This document shows, piece by piece, positions 13,883-26,045 of a DNA stretch of 64,000 nucleotides (its first letter is position 1; every line of letters begins with the position of its first letter). The stretch comes from Asterella californica (taxonomy: Eukaryota; Streptophyta; Marchantiopsida; Marchantiales; Aytoniaceae). The stretch is from NCBI GenBank assembly GCA_036924285.1, contig JAYKYS010000007.1, positions 6,076,001 to 6,140,000 on the forward strand, in the 5' to 3' direction. The notes below the pieces were generated by a model. That model had not been told where the DNA came from. It was given only the letters and a program-made list of their open reading frames with translations, and made no database searches. The position numbers were made by a program, and so were the translations under genes.

Positions 13883-16800
13883 CTAAGAACGGACATTGTT
13901 GTTGAGTTTTACAAGGGCCGAAAACGCGCTGTTTGGTCTGGAGATGAGCTGATCGTAAGTGCCCTTCTCCACAATGTTACCGTTTTTCATAACAGCGATC
14001 TGACTGGCATTCCTGACTGTGGTGAGACGATGGGCGACGATGACGGTGGTTCTATGAACACTGATTCGATCGAGCGCTTCCTGAACCACCTGTTCGGATT
14101 CCGCGTCCAGAGCGCTGGTTGCTTCATCGAGGAGCAGGATCCTGGGGTCCTTAATTATGGCCCTGGCTATGGCCACTCGCTGCTTCTGTCCTCCCGACAG
14201 CTTGATTCCCTTATCGCCGATCCGAGTTTCGTAAGCCTCGGGGAGGGTTGAAATGAACTTATGAGCGTTGGCAGAGTACGCAGCAGCTACGATCTCCTCC
14301 TGCGTCACGGTCTCGTTCCCGTACGTGATGTTCATCCTGATGGTGCCATCGAACAGAGTCGGCTCTTGACTCACGAGCGCTATCTTCTTCCGCAGCCACT
14401 CCAACTCCAGCGTCCTGATCTCCATATTGTCCATGAGGATCGATCCGGACTCGGGATCGTAAAAACGCTCCAACAGTGATATGACCGTCGATTTCCCACT
14501 CCCACTCTCACCCACTAAAGCCAAAGTCTAATTAACCAACCAGTTCAGATCGGTTAGATTCGATCCGGTTTAAAGTAAGATGTGATTCAGTAAACAAGAG
14601 CAAAGATTAACCATTTACGAAACGAGCTGGAAATCCTCAACTAACTTAGTTCAGAGCGGAAAGCGTGGAGTGATGGTAAAGTGTGCTACGAGTTCTAAGA
14701 ACCAAGTGGTGATTTCGGGTCGATTTCAAGGGAGGAACGAACCTGTCCAGCAGGAAGGACGAAAGACAGATCTTGGAGGACAGTTACACCTGGGCGCGCT
14801 GGGTATCTGAAATGAACATGTCGAAATTCTATAAGACCGTTGAGATCGTGCAGCGTGGTTCCTGTTTTGTTCGTAGGATCGATCCTCGACTTTCGATCGA
14901 GAATGCCGAAGATGCTCGTGACTGCTGCTTGGGCCTTGGCCACATCAGGGGCCATCGTGAACGACTGCGTCAACGCTATGGCACTCATCGATATACAGAG
15001 AAATACCTGCTCAACAAACCGACCCGAAGTATCTCCGATCAATCATTAGGTACGTCAAAGGCTATGAACAACACTGTCAGTCAGCCAGTCAAAAGAAAAG
15101 CATCCATAGAATGGGTCTTATCCAGCTGAATATCCTCCGAATCTGCGTGAGAGAATGACTGACAGAGATACAGTTTGGTCTATCTATTCTCAATCATAAG
15201 TTCATCATTTTAAGCTGGTAGATACCCGAAATACTCCTTGGGTTGTCACCCTCCCCAAGGCGACGAATTTCGAACCAGCCCAGAAACCCAGAGCGTAGGC
15301 GCCAAACAAAGTGAAGGTCGCAAACCCCACAGATACGCCGCTAACGAGCCCCCGCTTGACTCCATTCTTCACTGGATCCTTACACTGCTCCTCGTAGAAC
15401 TGTACCACTTTCTCCTCGGCACAAAAGGATGCTACTGTGCGGATGTTGCTCACAGCATCGTTTGCCACTCCACTCGCATTCTCGTAGTTTTTCTGCACCA
15501 TCAGAACAACCAATCCTCAATCAGCCGTGTCTGTCGTTTTTCTACTTCCCTCCTTCAGCCAGCGCTAGCTCCTCAAGTACAAATTCCAGAACCGAAAATA
15601 TATCAACGTCTTGAAGACCAATGCTGTGTTAAGCAAAAGGATTGTGCATGAAACAAAACTTCCGCACCTTGGCACTCTTGGCGAATCCTTTCATTCGTTT
15701 GGCAGCAATAGCGCCTTGCATACCCAGCAGGGGAAGCAGTGCCAAAACAACGAAAGCAAGCTCCCAGCCAGAAGAGAACGCGATGATAAGGCCAGCTGAG
15801 ATTGTTGCTATGTTTTGGACGATCAGTGACAGTGAATCACCCACCACACTCCTAACTGCTCCCGCATCCGTGTACAGCCTCCCACTTACTGCCCCACTGT
15901 CCATCCATCCATATATACACCAAACAAGCGAGCTTCTTTAGTCGAAGCATGGGACTCCAGATTTATTACCAGGTTTGTAACAAGCTCAAGATCGCTCATC
16001 CTTCTCACCAGGACCTCGACTAGCGCAGATATCAAATAGTATGACATGCAACTTGAGAACCAAAGCCACAACGATACTGTCCGGCAACCGTATGGTCGAC
16101 TATTCAGAACTGGAAACTCCCATCCAAGTGGACTTGAACTGACAATAACTGAAACAAAAGAAAGAACTAAATTTCAAAGCGCGAGCTGACGGGGTGCAAC
16201 CCTTACTGACTGACCTTGAGTTCTGCTCGTCGTCGAACCAACCAATCTCTTGGCATAGAACGTGGCTGAAGGTTTCCTTTCGAACACGTCGAACCAAGGC
16301 GCTGCCCACTACTGCGAAGGACCATTTCTGGATAGGACAAGCAATAAATGTCACAGTGGAAAGTGCAAAAAACATGAGAGACCAGAATCCACCACCCTTC
16401 CGAATCTCACTGGGAGATTTGAAAAGCAGCTGTATAAAAGCTGACAGAAGGAAACCGAACATGGGCAGAACTAGTCCTTGCCCTGCTGCACCTAAGCTTC
16501 CCAGCAAGAAATATGGAGCCTCCGGTTTATTCATCTTTGCCAACCGCCATAGAGACCCTTCATTCATATCATCTTCGATAAGACCGGCGACGGAATGTTC
16601 GATCCCAAGCTCCAGATCTGTATTTGCTGATAGTTTCCGGCTCAATGACCTTCTGAGCTTGCTGCTAGTCCGACTAAGAACAGAAACTATGCCATCCAAG
16701 CTACTTCCCCTACTGAAGAGTCTACGTGAACTCCCTCCTCTACTGCCTCCCTTCTCCAGCGTGTTCTGCTCTTCGTCGTCGCCATTGACAAAACTTTCAC

Positions 16801-19800
16801 GAGCACCTTTCTCCTCTACTTCAGCTTGCTGCAAAGCTTGCAAGCGTATCAGTTGACTGTAACCACCATCTGGATTCTTGATTAGCTCTGCGTGCGTACC
16901 TGAAACACAAGGCAGGAGTCCGGAAGATCAAATTTATGATCAGCTTCGACGGGCGTGATGTACAGACAAACATCACAAAGTTGCACTTTCTCGTGTAAAC
17001 CAAGTTACCTACGGTAGTCGAAACATTGTCAGAAGTCCACTGGCAGGAAGAAACTTGCTCAAAGTCGGTCAATCTGGACTGGATAATAATCATAATCGGA
17101 AGACATTGGGGTAGCAAGTTGTTTTGGTCCTTACCGCTCTCTACAATGGTGCCATTTTGAATGACAGCTATCATATCTGCATTCTTGATGGTTGAGAGCC
17201 GGTGTGCCACCACCACTGTCGTGCGACCTATCATCACTCTGTCCAGAGCCTCCTGCACCAGACGCTCGGAATCGGCATCCAAGGCACTTGTAGCTTCATC
17301 TAGCAGTAAAATTCGTGGATCTTTCAAGATCGCCCTCGCTATTGCGATTCGTTGCTTCTGACCTCCAGAAAGCTGTGTTCCACGTTCTCCGACCTGTGTC
17401 TCGTAACCCTGTCCGAATTCCAAGATATTAGAACGATAACCTGCTGTGTTGTCCCTAACCTTCAAAGCAGAACATGAAACCTTAATCCTCTGCTAGTTAT
17501 ATACCCACTAGAACAGTATCAAGGTTTATGTTCTATATATAAAATCTATAAACATATATATCTACATATGTATATATTTCCGCGCAAGTGCCACTCTGAA
17601 CTTATGGGAGGGAGGAAAGGGGAGGGACGGGGTCTTCTGAGCATTCAAAATTCACCTTGGGCAGTACATCGATGAAGGTGGAAGCATTTGCAGCCTTCGC
17701 TGCAGCTTGTACCTCTTCCAAAGTGGCCCCATCCTTGCCATAAGCAATATTCTGCAGGATTGAAGTACTGAACAGAACAGGCTCTTGGCTGACAAGAGCA
17801 ATCTGCTGCCGGAGCCATTTTAACTGCATGGTCTTTATATCCACTCCATCAAGCAGCAATTCTCCAGCTTGTGGATCATAGAACCTCTCCACTAAACCTA
17901 TGACTGACGATTTTCCGCTTCCACTTTCACCGACCAGTGCAGCTGTGGTACCCGATGGGATGAAGAGACTGAAATTACAGAATATAGGAACATCTGATCT
18001 TGTGGGGTAGGCGAAAGTAACATGTTTGAGCTCAATATCTCCTCGTACTGTCTCTAGAACAACTCCACTCAAGTCTGTAGCATCAATCTGAGACTTCCGA
18101 TTAATGACCTGGAACATCTTGTACGCTGCTACTCGGCCTGATGCAAAGGCAGTTATACAAGGTGATAGCTGACCAAGAGCCCTGCAAACAAGAAGCGGTC
18201 AAGAAGGTCAAGAAGCGGATTAATTATAATCGGGTCCATAAACCGTTTCGAAATACGGGATATTGACGCTGCCAATTCATTCACCGACACTTCTTCTATG
18301 GTATATTCTTAAAGTGCAACACAGTGGACCAGTCTACGCTTAATTTGTTCCAAAGTTATGGAGCTTTGAGATTCAAAAGGCTGGACAGACAAGAGCTCAT
18401 TATATGATATCATGTTTCCAGACTAAAACTGACTTACATGCCCCCCATGACAACTGCAAAGATGACGTTGATCACTTCTCCGCCTGTGATCTCTCTGTTG
18501 GCAACAAGGCGTGAGCCATACCACAAGGCCAGAGCATACATATCGAACATAACAAAAAGCGTCAATCCCGTTCCGAATCCTATAGCGACGCCTTGTCGAA
18601 CACCCACGTTTTCAGCTTCTTCCAGTGCCTTGTCATAAGCGTCAACAGCTTTCCTTTCTCCACCGTAAGAGGCGACCTGCAGCACAACAGGAAACTTAAG
18701 TCCCTAAGACAAAGTATTTTCTGAACTCCTGATTATTTTTACATCATAAGATTGTCACGCAGTATCTTTCATTCTGTCAAGTGCACTTACTGTTCTTATT
18801 GCGCTAAGGACTTGTGCCACGACCGATCCAGCCTCTCTATAAGCTTTTTGCCCTAGGATCGTAAGGTTCGCAATGGTTGATCCCATAAAGCCTCCAACAG
18901 CAGCGATTACTGGTACAATGGCAACGAGGACAATAGCCAGCTTCCAACTCCCGGTAAAGGCTATGATGAATCCAGCCAAGAATCTCGACAAGAGTTGTAC
19001 AGCATTTCCCACCTGTGAAGACAGACCATCAGCAGATAGAGTCACGCATCAGACATTTACTAATCAAATCCAAACCTCATCATTCCATATCCGGACTCCT
19101 CTGGTGCCTGTCATCTTACTCAGGCCAAAACATCAGTTAGTATAAGGTCTGTAACAATCGACGCCCCAAGGTATAGTAAGGTCCATCTAAGGAGTTCCCC
19201 TACCTACCAGACACGTGGACACTATTAACTGCATCTGAAGTGCAACGGAAGTGGAAGATGCTAACGGACCTTCTCACCCATGGCATCCTGTATGAGAACT
19301 GTGTCTTCTGACATTCTGGATACTACGTCCCCAGAACTGACTTCTTGATCAAAGAAAGAAACGTCTTGTCGTATGATGGCCTTCAAATACAGAGTTCTGA
19401 TACGTGACGCTTGTCTCTCTCCTGTTATCATCCAGCAGGTCACCTCTGCCAAAACAAGTACAGTCGGGCTCCAAGTTTTCAGCCATTCGTCTGAGAACAT
19501 GCAAAGTGATTCAGAAGCACCACAGTATTGTCTACGTGAAGGTTCAGAATCTCCTACCTGGAGTAAACTCTTTAGCAAGGCAATCACCATGTCTCAGTTT
19601 AATTTTGTCAATGCAGAGTCCATATACAGACTTTCCTCACCCGTCTCTGCTTTTACTTTACGCATATTCCTAGGTTATGGTATTAGCTTCTTTCAATGAT
19701 TGACGATAATCCCAGAAAAAAGACTTCAAACAGAGAAAATGATTCAGTCCATCCAGTCCAAAGGGAAAAAAGAACAAATATGGTTGTCAGCTACTATGTT

Positions 19801-20982
19801 CAAACAAGGCTAACAGGGAAACGCGTGCTCTGGACTGAATTAATGTTTACTGATGATCGATCTATCATATTGACATGAATGACTGCTCTCAAAGCTTTCA
19901 GACGTTTATGTAGTTTCCTTAACAGAAATTGATGAGAGAAGAGAAAGTGTTTATGTCACTTGGAGAGGTGCGAAATTGATTACCAAAGCAAGATGCCACA
20001 GCTGCTCCCGCTCCTGCAAAGACATATAAGAGAGCTACCTAACAGTGCACAAAAGACAGCAACTTAGCCACTTGCTTCTCGCAGATCGTTAAGCTTGTTC
20101 CTACTTAACAGTCTGATAATGAAATTCTGACAGCGCTAGCCACAGACAACCCACTCTAAAGAAACTCCTGATCACCTGACTAACAATAATTTCATCGTTC
20201 ATATCCATGCATCCGTCCATCGATTCACAAATTCTCGACCTGCTGCAGAGGATTATAGTTCTAACTGTAGGAATATGCGATTTCAGTTCATCATCAGTTC
20301 GTTGCTTGCTACATCACATAATAGCTCACTTCAGAGATGCAGTGAGAGTTCGACCAAAAGCAGTGCCTCTTTTGTCCGACGACAGAAATGGGATGAGAAT
20401 ACATTTTCTGATCCATTTATTGCAAAACCTCTTGCTGTGGGCATGGTGAAGAGCAGCAGAGCAGATTTTCCTACTACAGCTCAGATTTACATACAATCAG
20501 CGAGCGGGCCGAAGAGCTGAACTCACCTTAGAAACTTCTTCTTCTAGCTTATTGAAGTTCGTGGCATTCTTGCCGAAGGCATTGACAACTCGACCGAAAA
20601 GGAAAGTCATGAGAGGCTGGGAAGCACCGGCGCCCACTGCTCCGATCGTCCCAAGAACCATGAGCAGAACGTCCAAAGCATCTGAGAACACAAAAAGCTT
20701 GAAGAAGGGAACCATTTCGTTGCGTTCCCGTCTTCGTTTCTCCTCTGATGCTGATGTTGCTTCAGAATTTGTATCATCCGAATGCTCCCGATTGTCACTC
20801 TGCCCATTCTCTATCTCCTTCTTCTCCTTGCTCGAACCTGGAGGCCTGGGATTCTCATTTTGTGCCGTAAGAACTTCCGGATTGTCATACAGCTGGTCCA
20901 ATCTTTCTGTGTTGAATCTCACCTGTCCTCCTCGCTCTCGTCCGTCCTCAAGCTCCATAGCTCCTTGAGGCTCCTCCGCCAT
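13883..20982 (-). CDS. ABCB-type (MDR/PGP) full-size ABC transporter, 12 exons
   Basis: Joining conserved frames at GT–AG sites with consistent phases gives 1,345 residues, usual for a TMD–NBD–TMD–NBD plant ABCB. Exons in transcript order: 20982–20527, 20038–19984, 19445–19270, 19012–18791, 18676–18438, 18181–17656, 17408–17135, 16899–16215, 15896–15668, 15492–15226, 15006–14743, 14527–13883. NBD1 has Walker A GESGSGKS at 467–474, signature LSGGQ at 571–575, Walker B ILLLDE at 591–596 and the H-loop [12 protein letters not shown]2 has GESGSGKS at 1137–1144, LSGGQ at 1241–1245 and VIVAHRLTT. All ATP-site residues appear intact, so the gene looks functional. The first 100 residues are a polar, acidic extension before the first helix. 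Sequence resembles the plant ABCB4/11/21 clade, several members of which move auxin at the plasma membrane; substrate here is inference. Start is the first ATG of the frame, and exon 1 ends at a canonical donor. Confidence 0.93.
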
Positions 20983-22331
20983 AATGCTCCCTGTACGTAC
21001 TTGTTGCTCTTGATACTGAAATTCTTCTCAGAAATTCCGCTCTCTTTCTCTCTCTCTCAAATGGAATTGAACTGAGTCCAGAGCTCACTCATTCATCCGT
21101 CCGGCCCTATCAGGTACGACAGTCCCGATAATTAATAAGGACCCAAGTTAGCAAGTTTTCAAGTTACAAATTACAAGTCCCCGTTTATGCTTGAATGCGT
21201 CGACGCCGTCCCTCATTCAGCTGCAGTTACGTGAAGGTTCCGCTGAATCCGAATAAATACGAGCCGACTGCAGTTCGGAGATATTTGTTTGTATACAGCC
21301 TTCCAGCAGTATACACACGGGCACGGAGATCCTCGCTCCCTCGCCTGACAAACAGTCAGTTCTACCAGGGAAAGAAACAATTGTTCATAATGTGAAAGAC
21401 CTGCCAGTCCTCCTGCTGGTGCTGCGTGGACTCACTCACTCACTCACGCGGACCCCCATCTATGGACTGTTATCATAGTCTCGTTGATGGAACTCTGAAG
21501 ACGTTTCAATCGTTCACTTGGATTCAACTGGGAGCCCAGCCCAACCGCAAGCAAGCTCTTGTTCCAGAGCCGTCGCATGAGCGAGAGAGTTGCTTGCGCC
21601 GTCAACTCCTTCCGCTTCGTTTCCTTTCGTCCTGTTCTGATCGGAGGAGTTGAAAGGGTACGAGTTTAATCTCGAGTGCAGGTCATACATACAGTGTAAT
21701 TGGGTACAAAACATCATTCAGAAGCATCAATCGGTTGGTGATATTGCTGCTGGTATGACGCTGCCAGTAGCATGCAGCACCCAGTCTTGCCCAGTCCTGG
21801 CATATATAGCTTTGCCTGCACTTTGCTTTCCTTTCTTTCACGTTAGAGTTCTTGAATGAGCAGCGGATCAGTCTGTCGATCGATGACGATAAGCGACCAA
21901 GTAGGACGATGCTCTTCTGCTTGTTTTGCTCGCTCGCTATATTTCTCGCTACAAAACGACGACGTGAACTCGCCCTGAGGACGAGGAGAAGGAGGAGGCC
22001 GCCGGCGGGGACAGCCGTTGGCGTTTGGACAGTCGTGATGGTAACCACCATCGTCTATGGTCGACCTGTGCAGTCCAATCAAGCCCGCTGCCCAATTCTG
22101 GAGGTGGTCCCCGCGGACAGACAAGTAACACTGTAGTGCTGACGTGTCGGTCTCTGCTCTGCTCTACACAGACATTTCAAATGATTGTACAGTAGGCGGA
22201 AGAATCTCACCGCATTCTTCACTTGTCACCATCTTCCTTTCTGTGCTGCTCCTTTCTCACGCGGACAGGCCCAGCCTAGATCGCTTACCCGTAATTTGCC
22301 GGCAGTTTGGGACAATTTACGGAATATTGTG
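20983..22331. other. Promoter-side flank of the ABCB gene
   Basis: The ABCB 5' UTR and promoter should lie here on the minus strand, inferred from position. The short frames between 21,195 and 22,136 occur on both strands and match no family I know. Confidence 0.35.
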
Positions 22332-22911
22332 TTAAACCCCGGGTATTACTACAAGTGCTTCTGGTAACCCAAAAGACATTATTTTGCTGGTTTGCTTGGG
22401 GAGGAAAGATAAATTTAGCCGTAATGCAGAAAATATTTATAGTTTTTTCTCAACTTGAAATATGTAAATAAAAAATCAAATTAAAACTATTCTCTACCTT
22501 TATAAGTTATGATTCATCTCAAAATGAAGTACCTATTATTGAAAAAGGAATGTTAAATCTCGAATATGAATATATAATCATGATAGAGAATATTCTTGCT
22601 TCTCACTGTATTCTTTGTCTCAGAAGAAAAAGTGATAGAGAAAGTTCCCTTTTGCTCCTAGAAATCCTAGAATTTTCATCTTAATATTTCTCTATCAATA
22701 GACTGTTTTGACATGAATCATAACTTGTAAAGCTGGTGAATAGCTTTAAGTTGAATCTTTACTTCACAGATTCCAAGTTGAAATGAAAGTATAAGATTAT
22801 CATCAAAAACATTTTCTGCATAACGGTTAAATTCTCTATTCTTTACAAACAAACTCGTAAAATAAAGTCTGCTGAGTCACCAGGAACACTTGTATTCATA
22901 CTCGGGGTTAA
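22332..22911. mobile_element. Foldback / MITE-like element with long terminal inverted repeats
   Basis: The two ends are imperfect inverted copies of each other over roughly 200 bases per arm. Matching blocks read inward include TTAAACCCCGGGTATTA against TTAACCCCGAGTATGAA, ACAAGTGCTTCTGGT against ACAAGTGTTCCTGGT, TAATGCAGAAAATA against TTATGCAGAAAATG, and AAGTTATGATTCAT found in both near 22,505 and 22,715. The interior is AT-rich and non-coding. This is the structure of a non-autonomous DNA element. The flanking TTAA/TTA on both sides could be a target duplication, but its exact length cannot be fixed by eye. Confidence 0.75.
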
Positions 22912-23022
22912 AGATTATGGGGTTTCTTGGAGCAGAAGAATATTTTTTTCTTCTGCTTCAGAAAACACTATGAGAAAAAAAAATATTCTCTATCATACTT
23001 TATACTCATACCCGAGGTTTAA
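22912..23022. repeat. Second inverted segment adjoining the foldback element
   Basis: The stretch 22,968–23,022 read in reverse, from the GAGGTTTAAACCTCGGGTAT end, resembles both the outer left end at 22,332 and the internal segment 22,564–22,606 (shared GATAGAGAATATT). A 10-base hairpin, AGCAGAAGAA with TTCTTCTGCT, sits at about 22,931–22,957. This suggests a nested or partly duplicated copy of the same element. Confidence 0.5.
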
Positions 23023-25269
23023 ACCTCAGATGTTAGTATAAAAGTTAAAAATAATGTTTGTTTTGTTAAGAATGACCGCCAAAGTTGCGTTTCAATATTT
23101 CTCAATGGATATTCAATATGAGTTGTACGTGAGTAACTCATATTGAACCTTGTCATATTTCACCCTTTTGCAAGTCCAGAAGAGAAGAATATATATATGC
23201 ACCTTCATTTATGACCAAACTCTTCCTCTTGGAAGGGTTAGAAACTGAATCTGAAAGTGGGTCTACAAAGCTCTAAAGGTCAAAAACTGATGGATAGACT
23301 TCTGTATAAACAGTCTAAATCTATAAGCTCGGTCTAATCATTATGTACATGACATCATCATGATTCCAAAAGCAGATTTAAAATATGCACTTGCCTTCTC
23401 CCTCAGAAACTAATTCTTTTCTCATCTCGTGTATTGCTACAACATTCATGAGATCTCCAAACTCTGTGTACTTCAAAATCTTATCGTAATCTGCGTGGAC
23501 CATGTCAAATTTGGAGTCTTTTTCATGTCTGATGTTGGATTAAAAACTAAGATTTTGCTGCAAAAGGAAAAACTAACCTAAAACATTCTCTTTTTCTATC
23601 TTATCAATGCTAATTAATGTTATAATTGCAATTAAGCATGAAATATCCTTAATTTTTAACGGAACGAAAGCCATTGCGTGATAATACTAAATGAACACAG
23701 GATACAATTACATGACAAGAAGCAAAACCAATTATCAAATTAACAAACGGTGAAGGATTACCGCATATAGCTTTTTCCAGAACAGTTTTTTCCTGTTATT
23801 TTTGAAAAGTGTAATTTTCTGAACTTGGCAAAGAGGAGTAGATTATTTTAGATTTTAGGCATAAAATGAACCGCACCAAGTTTGTGTTAAACTAAAAGTT
23901 TCGACTGTGACCAATGGCAATAATGATGACCTCGTGAATCATTCACAACTTGACAAAATTTTAAGTCCACAGCGTCAAAAAACCACATAGTACACACTCG
24001 GAAAAAGAACTTTCGTAACAAACAATACAGTTCATAACACAAATACCACACACAAATCTTTGGAAACTCTTATGATGAGGTGATATGACAAAAAGACTTA
24101 CGCTAAGTTCAACATTTAGAGTCAATGGATTGCACAATGCTATCTAATTACACGGTGTGACTCGATAACATTCCGCAAGAGATCGAATTGTCTTTGCAAT
24201 CTCATACCTATCTAGTTGAAATGTGTCCCAATTTGGTTGTCATGTTATGATGTCATTGTGTCTTAAAAGCTAAATTTGAAAGATGTATGAAAGAATTTAA
24301 AGAATATTTGCCCTTGATATCCACTATGAATGAGTTTGAAATTTATAGGTCATTGCATTGGTGAAATCCATGATAATTTTATTATGTTCTTTTGAGAAGT
24401 GAAATCTAATATTTATGACAAGTATACACATAAATCGACAAAGGATGAGCTCAGGTGTTATCCAACACGAACACACTTACTCTATCTTCTGGCACAACGT
24501 ACAGAACTCATGTCTATCACACCAGTTGCTGCAACTCTCGGCATCAGATATGAAAAATTACATACTTTCAAGCAATCGCATAGTGAGCACATCTGAAATT
24601 TCAAAATGTGCACAGATGGTGCACAACACATCTAGTCACTCACCTGGAACTCGAGTTTGGTATCAAACTCGAGTTCCAGGTAAAATGAACATGAAATGAA
24701 CGCAAGTGAGATGAAATTGTCTTCAAGAGAAAATGTGCATGAACTCATCTTGAATCGTCTCAAACTGCACTTGGAAATCAATGATCAAGAGATGAACTCA
24801 CATTGTGTAGCTAAAATTGAGAAAAAATACACACTGCTATGACAATGTGCTCTCTAGCTTGTAAAGGAAGGTCTAAACACTACATCAAGATCTGACCATT
24901 CACATTTTGATAGCTCTCTCTCATTCTCTTCTCTCCCTTGAAAACCATATTGTTTATATCTATCATGAAGCCTCTTGATATAAATTTAAACAAGGTGTCC
25001 ACATGACACATGCATTATTCAAATATTGCGGTTTGAATTGAAAATTGAAGTAAAATTTTCAGAACAGATTAGTGGAACTTTGAAATGAATCTTATAATAA
25101 GAAATAATATATAGAAAATAGAAGATATTTAAATAAAAAGCTCATATCATACTTGAACTGATCAGAAAACACTTTAACCATAAGCCATATGTAATGCTAG
25201 CGTATCTTTGATCTCATCTTCATTGTCTTGGACTCTTAAAATGTTGACACAAGAACCTTTTATTGTTGA
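23023..25269. other. AT-rich intergenic DNA
   Basis: Strongly AT-rich with no recognised gene. The only structured item is the hairpin at 24,642–24,681, listed separately. Overlapping frames at 24,399–24,699 run through that hairpin and look incidental. Confidence 0.4.
24642..24681. repeat. Perfect 18-base inverted repeat with 4-base loop
   Basis: ACCTGGAACTCGAGTTTG is followed by the loop GTAT and then by its exact reverse complement. RNA from either strand would form a strong hairpin. It is a little short for a plant microRNA precursor. It could be the tip of a foldback element or a transcription terminator-like structure. Confidence 0.9.
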
Positions 25270-26045
25270 AGGTATGGGTTAATCCTATGTCTGTCACAAC
25301 TCTATGGTGCTCTAGGAAGTTATGAAGTATGTCTGATGTCTTTACTATTTTTGCAGCCCATCTAGTATTGCTACTGATCTCGAATTTAGAATATTGAAGT
25401 GACCTTTTAGAACTCCAAATGTTTGTTTATTGTAAATTCTTCCTCTAATCTAACATTCAGTGAACAAATGATGCAAGCTAGTAAACTTGATCCCAAGTTG
25501 TATGATGACATCATCTACCTCTCCATAGTATACTCGAAGTCACATAGCAAGTATAGTTGAAGTCAAAAGCTTCTTGATAGGGTGACCATGTTTTACAATT
25601 AAAACCATAAAAAAATTCTATATTTTATAACCTGCGATTGCTACAGCATAACCTCCTTTCACTGAATTCAAAGACTAAATAGTCAGGCGGAAAAAAAAGA
25701 ATTTGAAATTCCTCCTTTGTTTCTATAGTTTCTCCTTCAACGAATCGGCTCCAACAGTCGTTTATCATCTCATATGTAGTTACAGCTCACAACTTACATC
25801 AAGGAACATGGGACCAATGTCACACACATATTGCAACACCAATGAGTAATATGACTTTCGGTTGTAATACTCAGCTAACAACTCACATGCTGGAGGAGTT
25901 TTCATTGATGTGTATAATTCATCAATAGCCTCATCGTAGTTTGGAAGACTTGATTTCTGCAAGAATTTGGATGTAATCCTCCTAGTGTTGTTGTTTATGA
26001 CCATCCGTAGAATACATGATACAAGATCTTATTAATAGCTCTTAC
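25270..26045 (-). pseudogene. PIF/Harbinger (DDE_Tnp_4, ALP1-like) transposase remnant
   Basis: The clearest part is the frame 26,004–25,780, whose residues FLQKSSLPNYDEAID and YYNRKSYYSLVLQYVCD match the region around the first catalytic aspartate of plant Harbinger/ALP1-like transposases (usual form GLPN..GAIDGTH, then Y.NRK.YYS..LQ.V.D). Just upstream another frame reads AINKILYHVFYGW, and downstream, in shifted frames near 25,440–25,270, are TFGVLKGHFNIL and DILHNFLEHH, equivalents of the family's FGxLKgRFxIL and LHNFL motifs. The glutamate expected just before TFG reads as Lys or Gln. Several frameshifts and stops separate these pieces, so the gene is dead. The Myb-like ORF 2 kb upstream on the same strand fits the two-ORF layout of Harbinger elements. 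Known homologs include both active transposases and domesticated ALP1; the breaks argue for a transposon relic. Confidence 0.72.

Noticed and set aside
13808..14251. 147-codon plus-strand ORF
   Set aside because: It is the antisense shadow of the second nucleotide-binding domain of the ABCB gene.
16194..16856. 220-codon plus-strand ORF
   Set aside because: Antisense of the large ABCB exon 8; no domain of its own.
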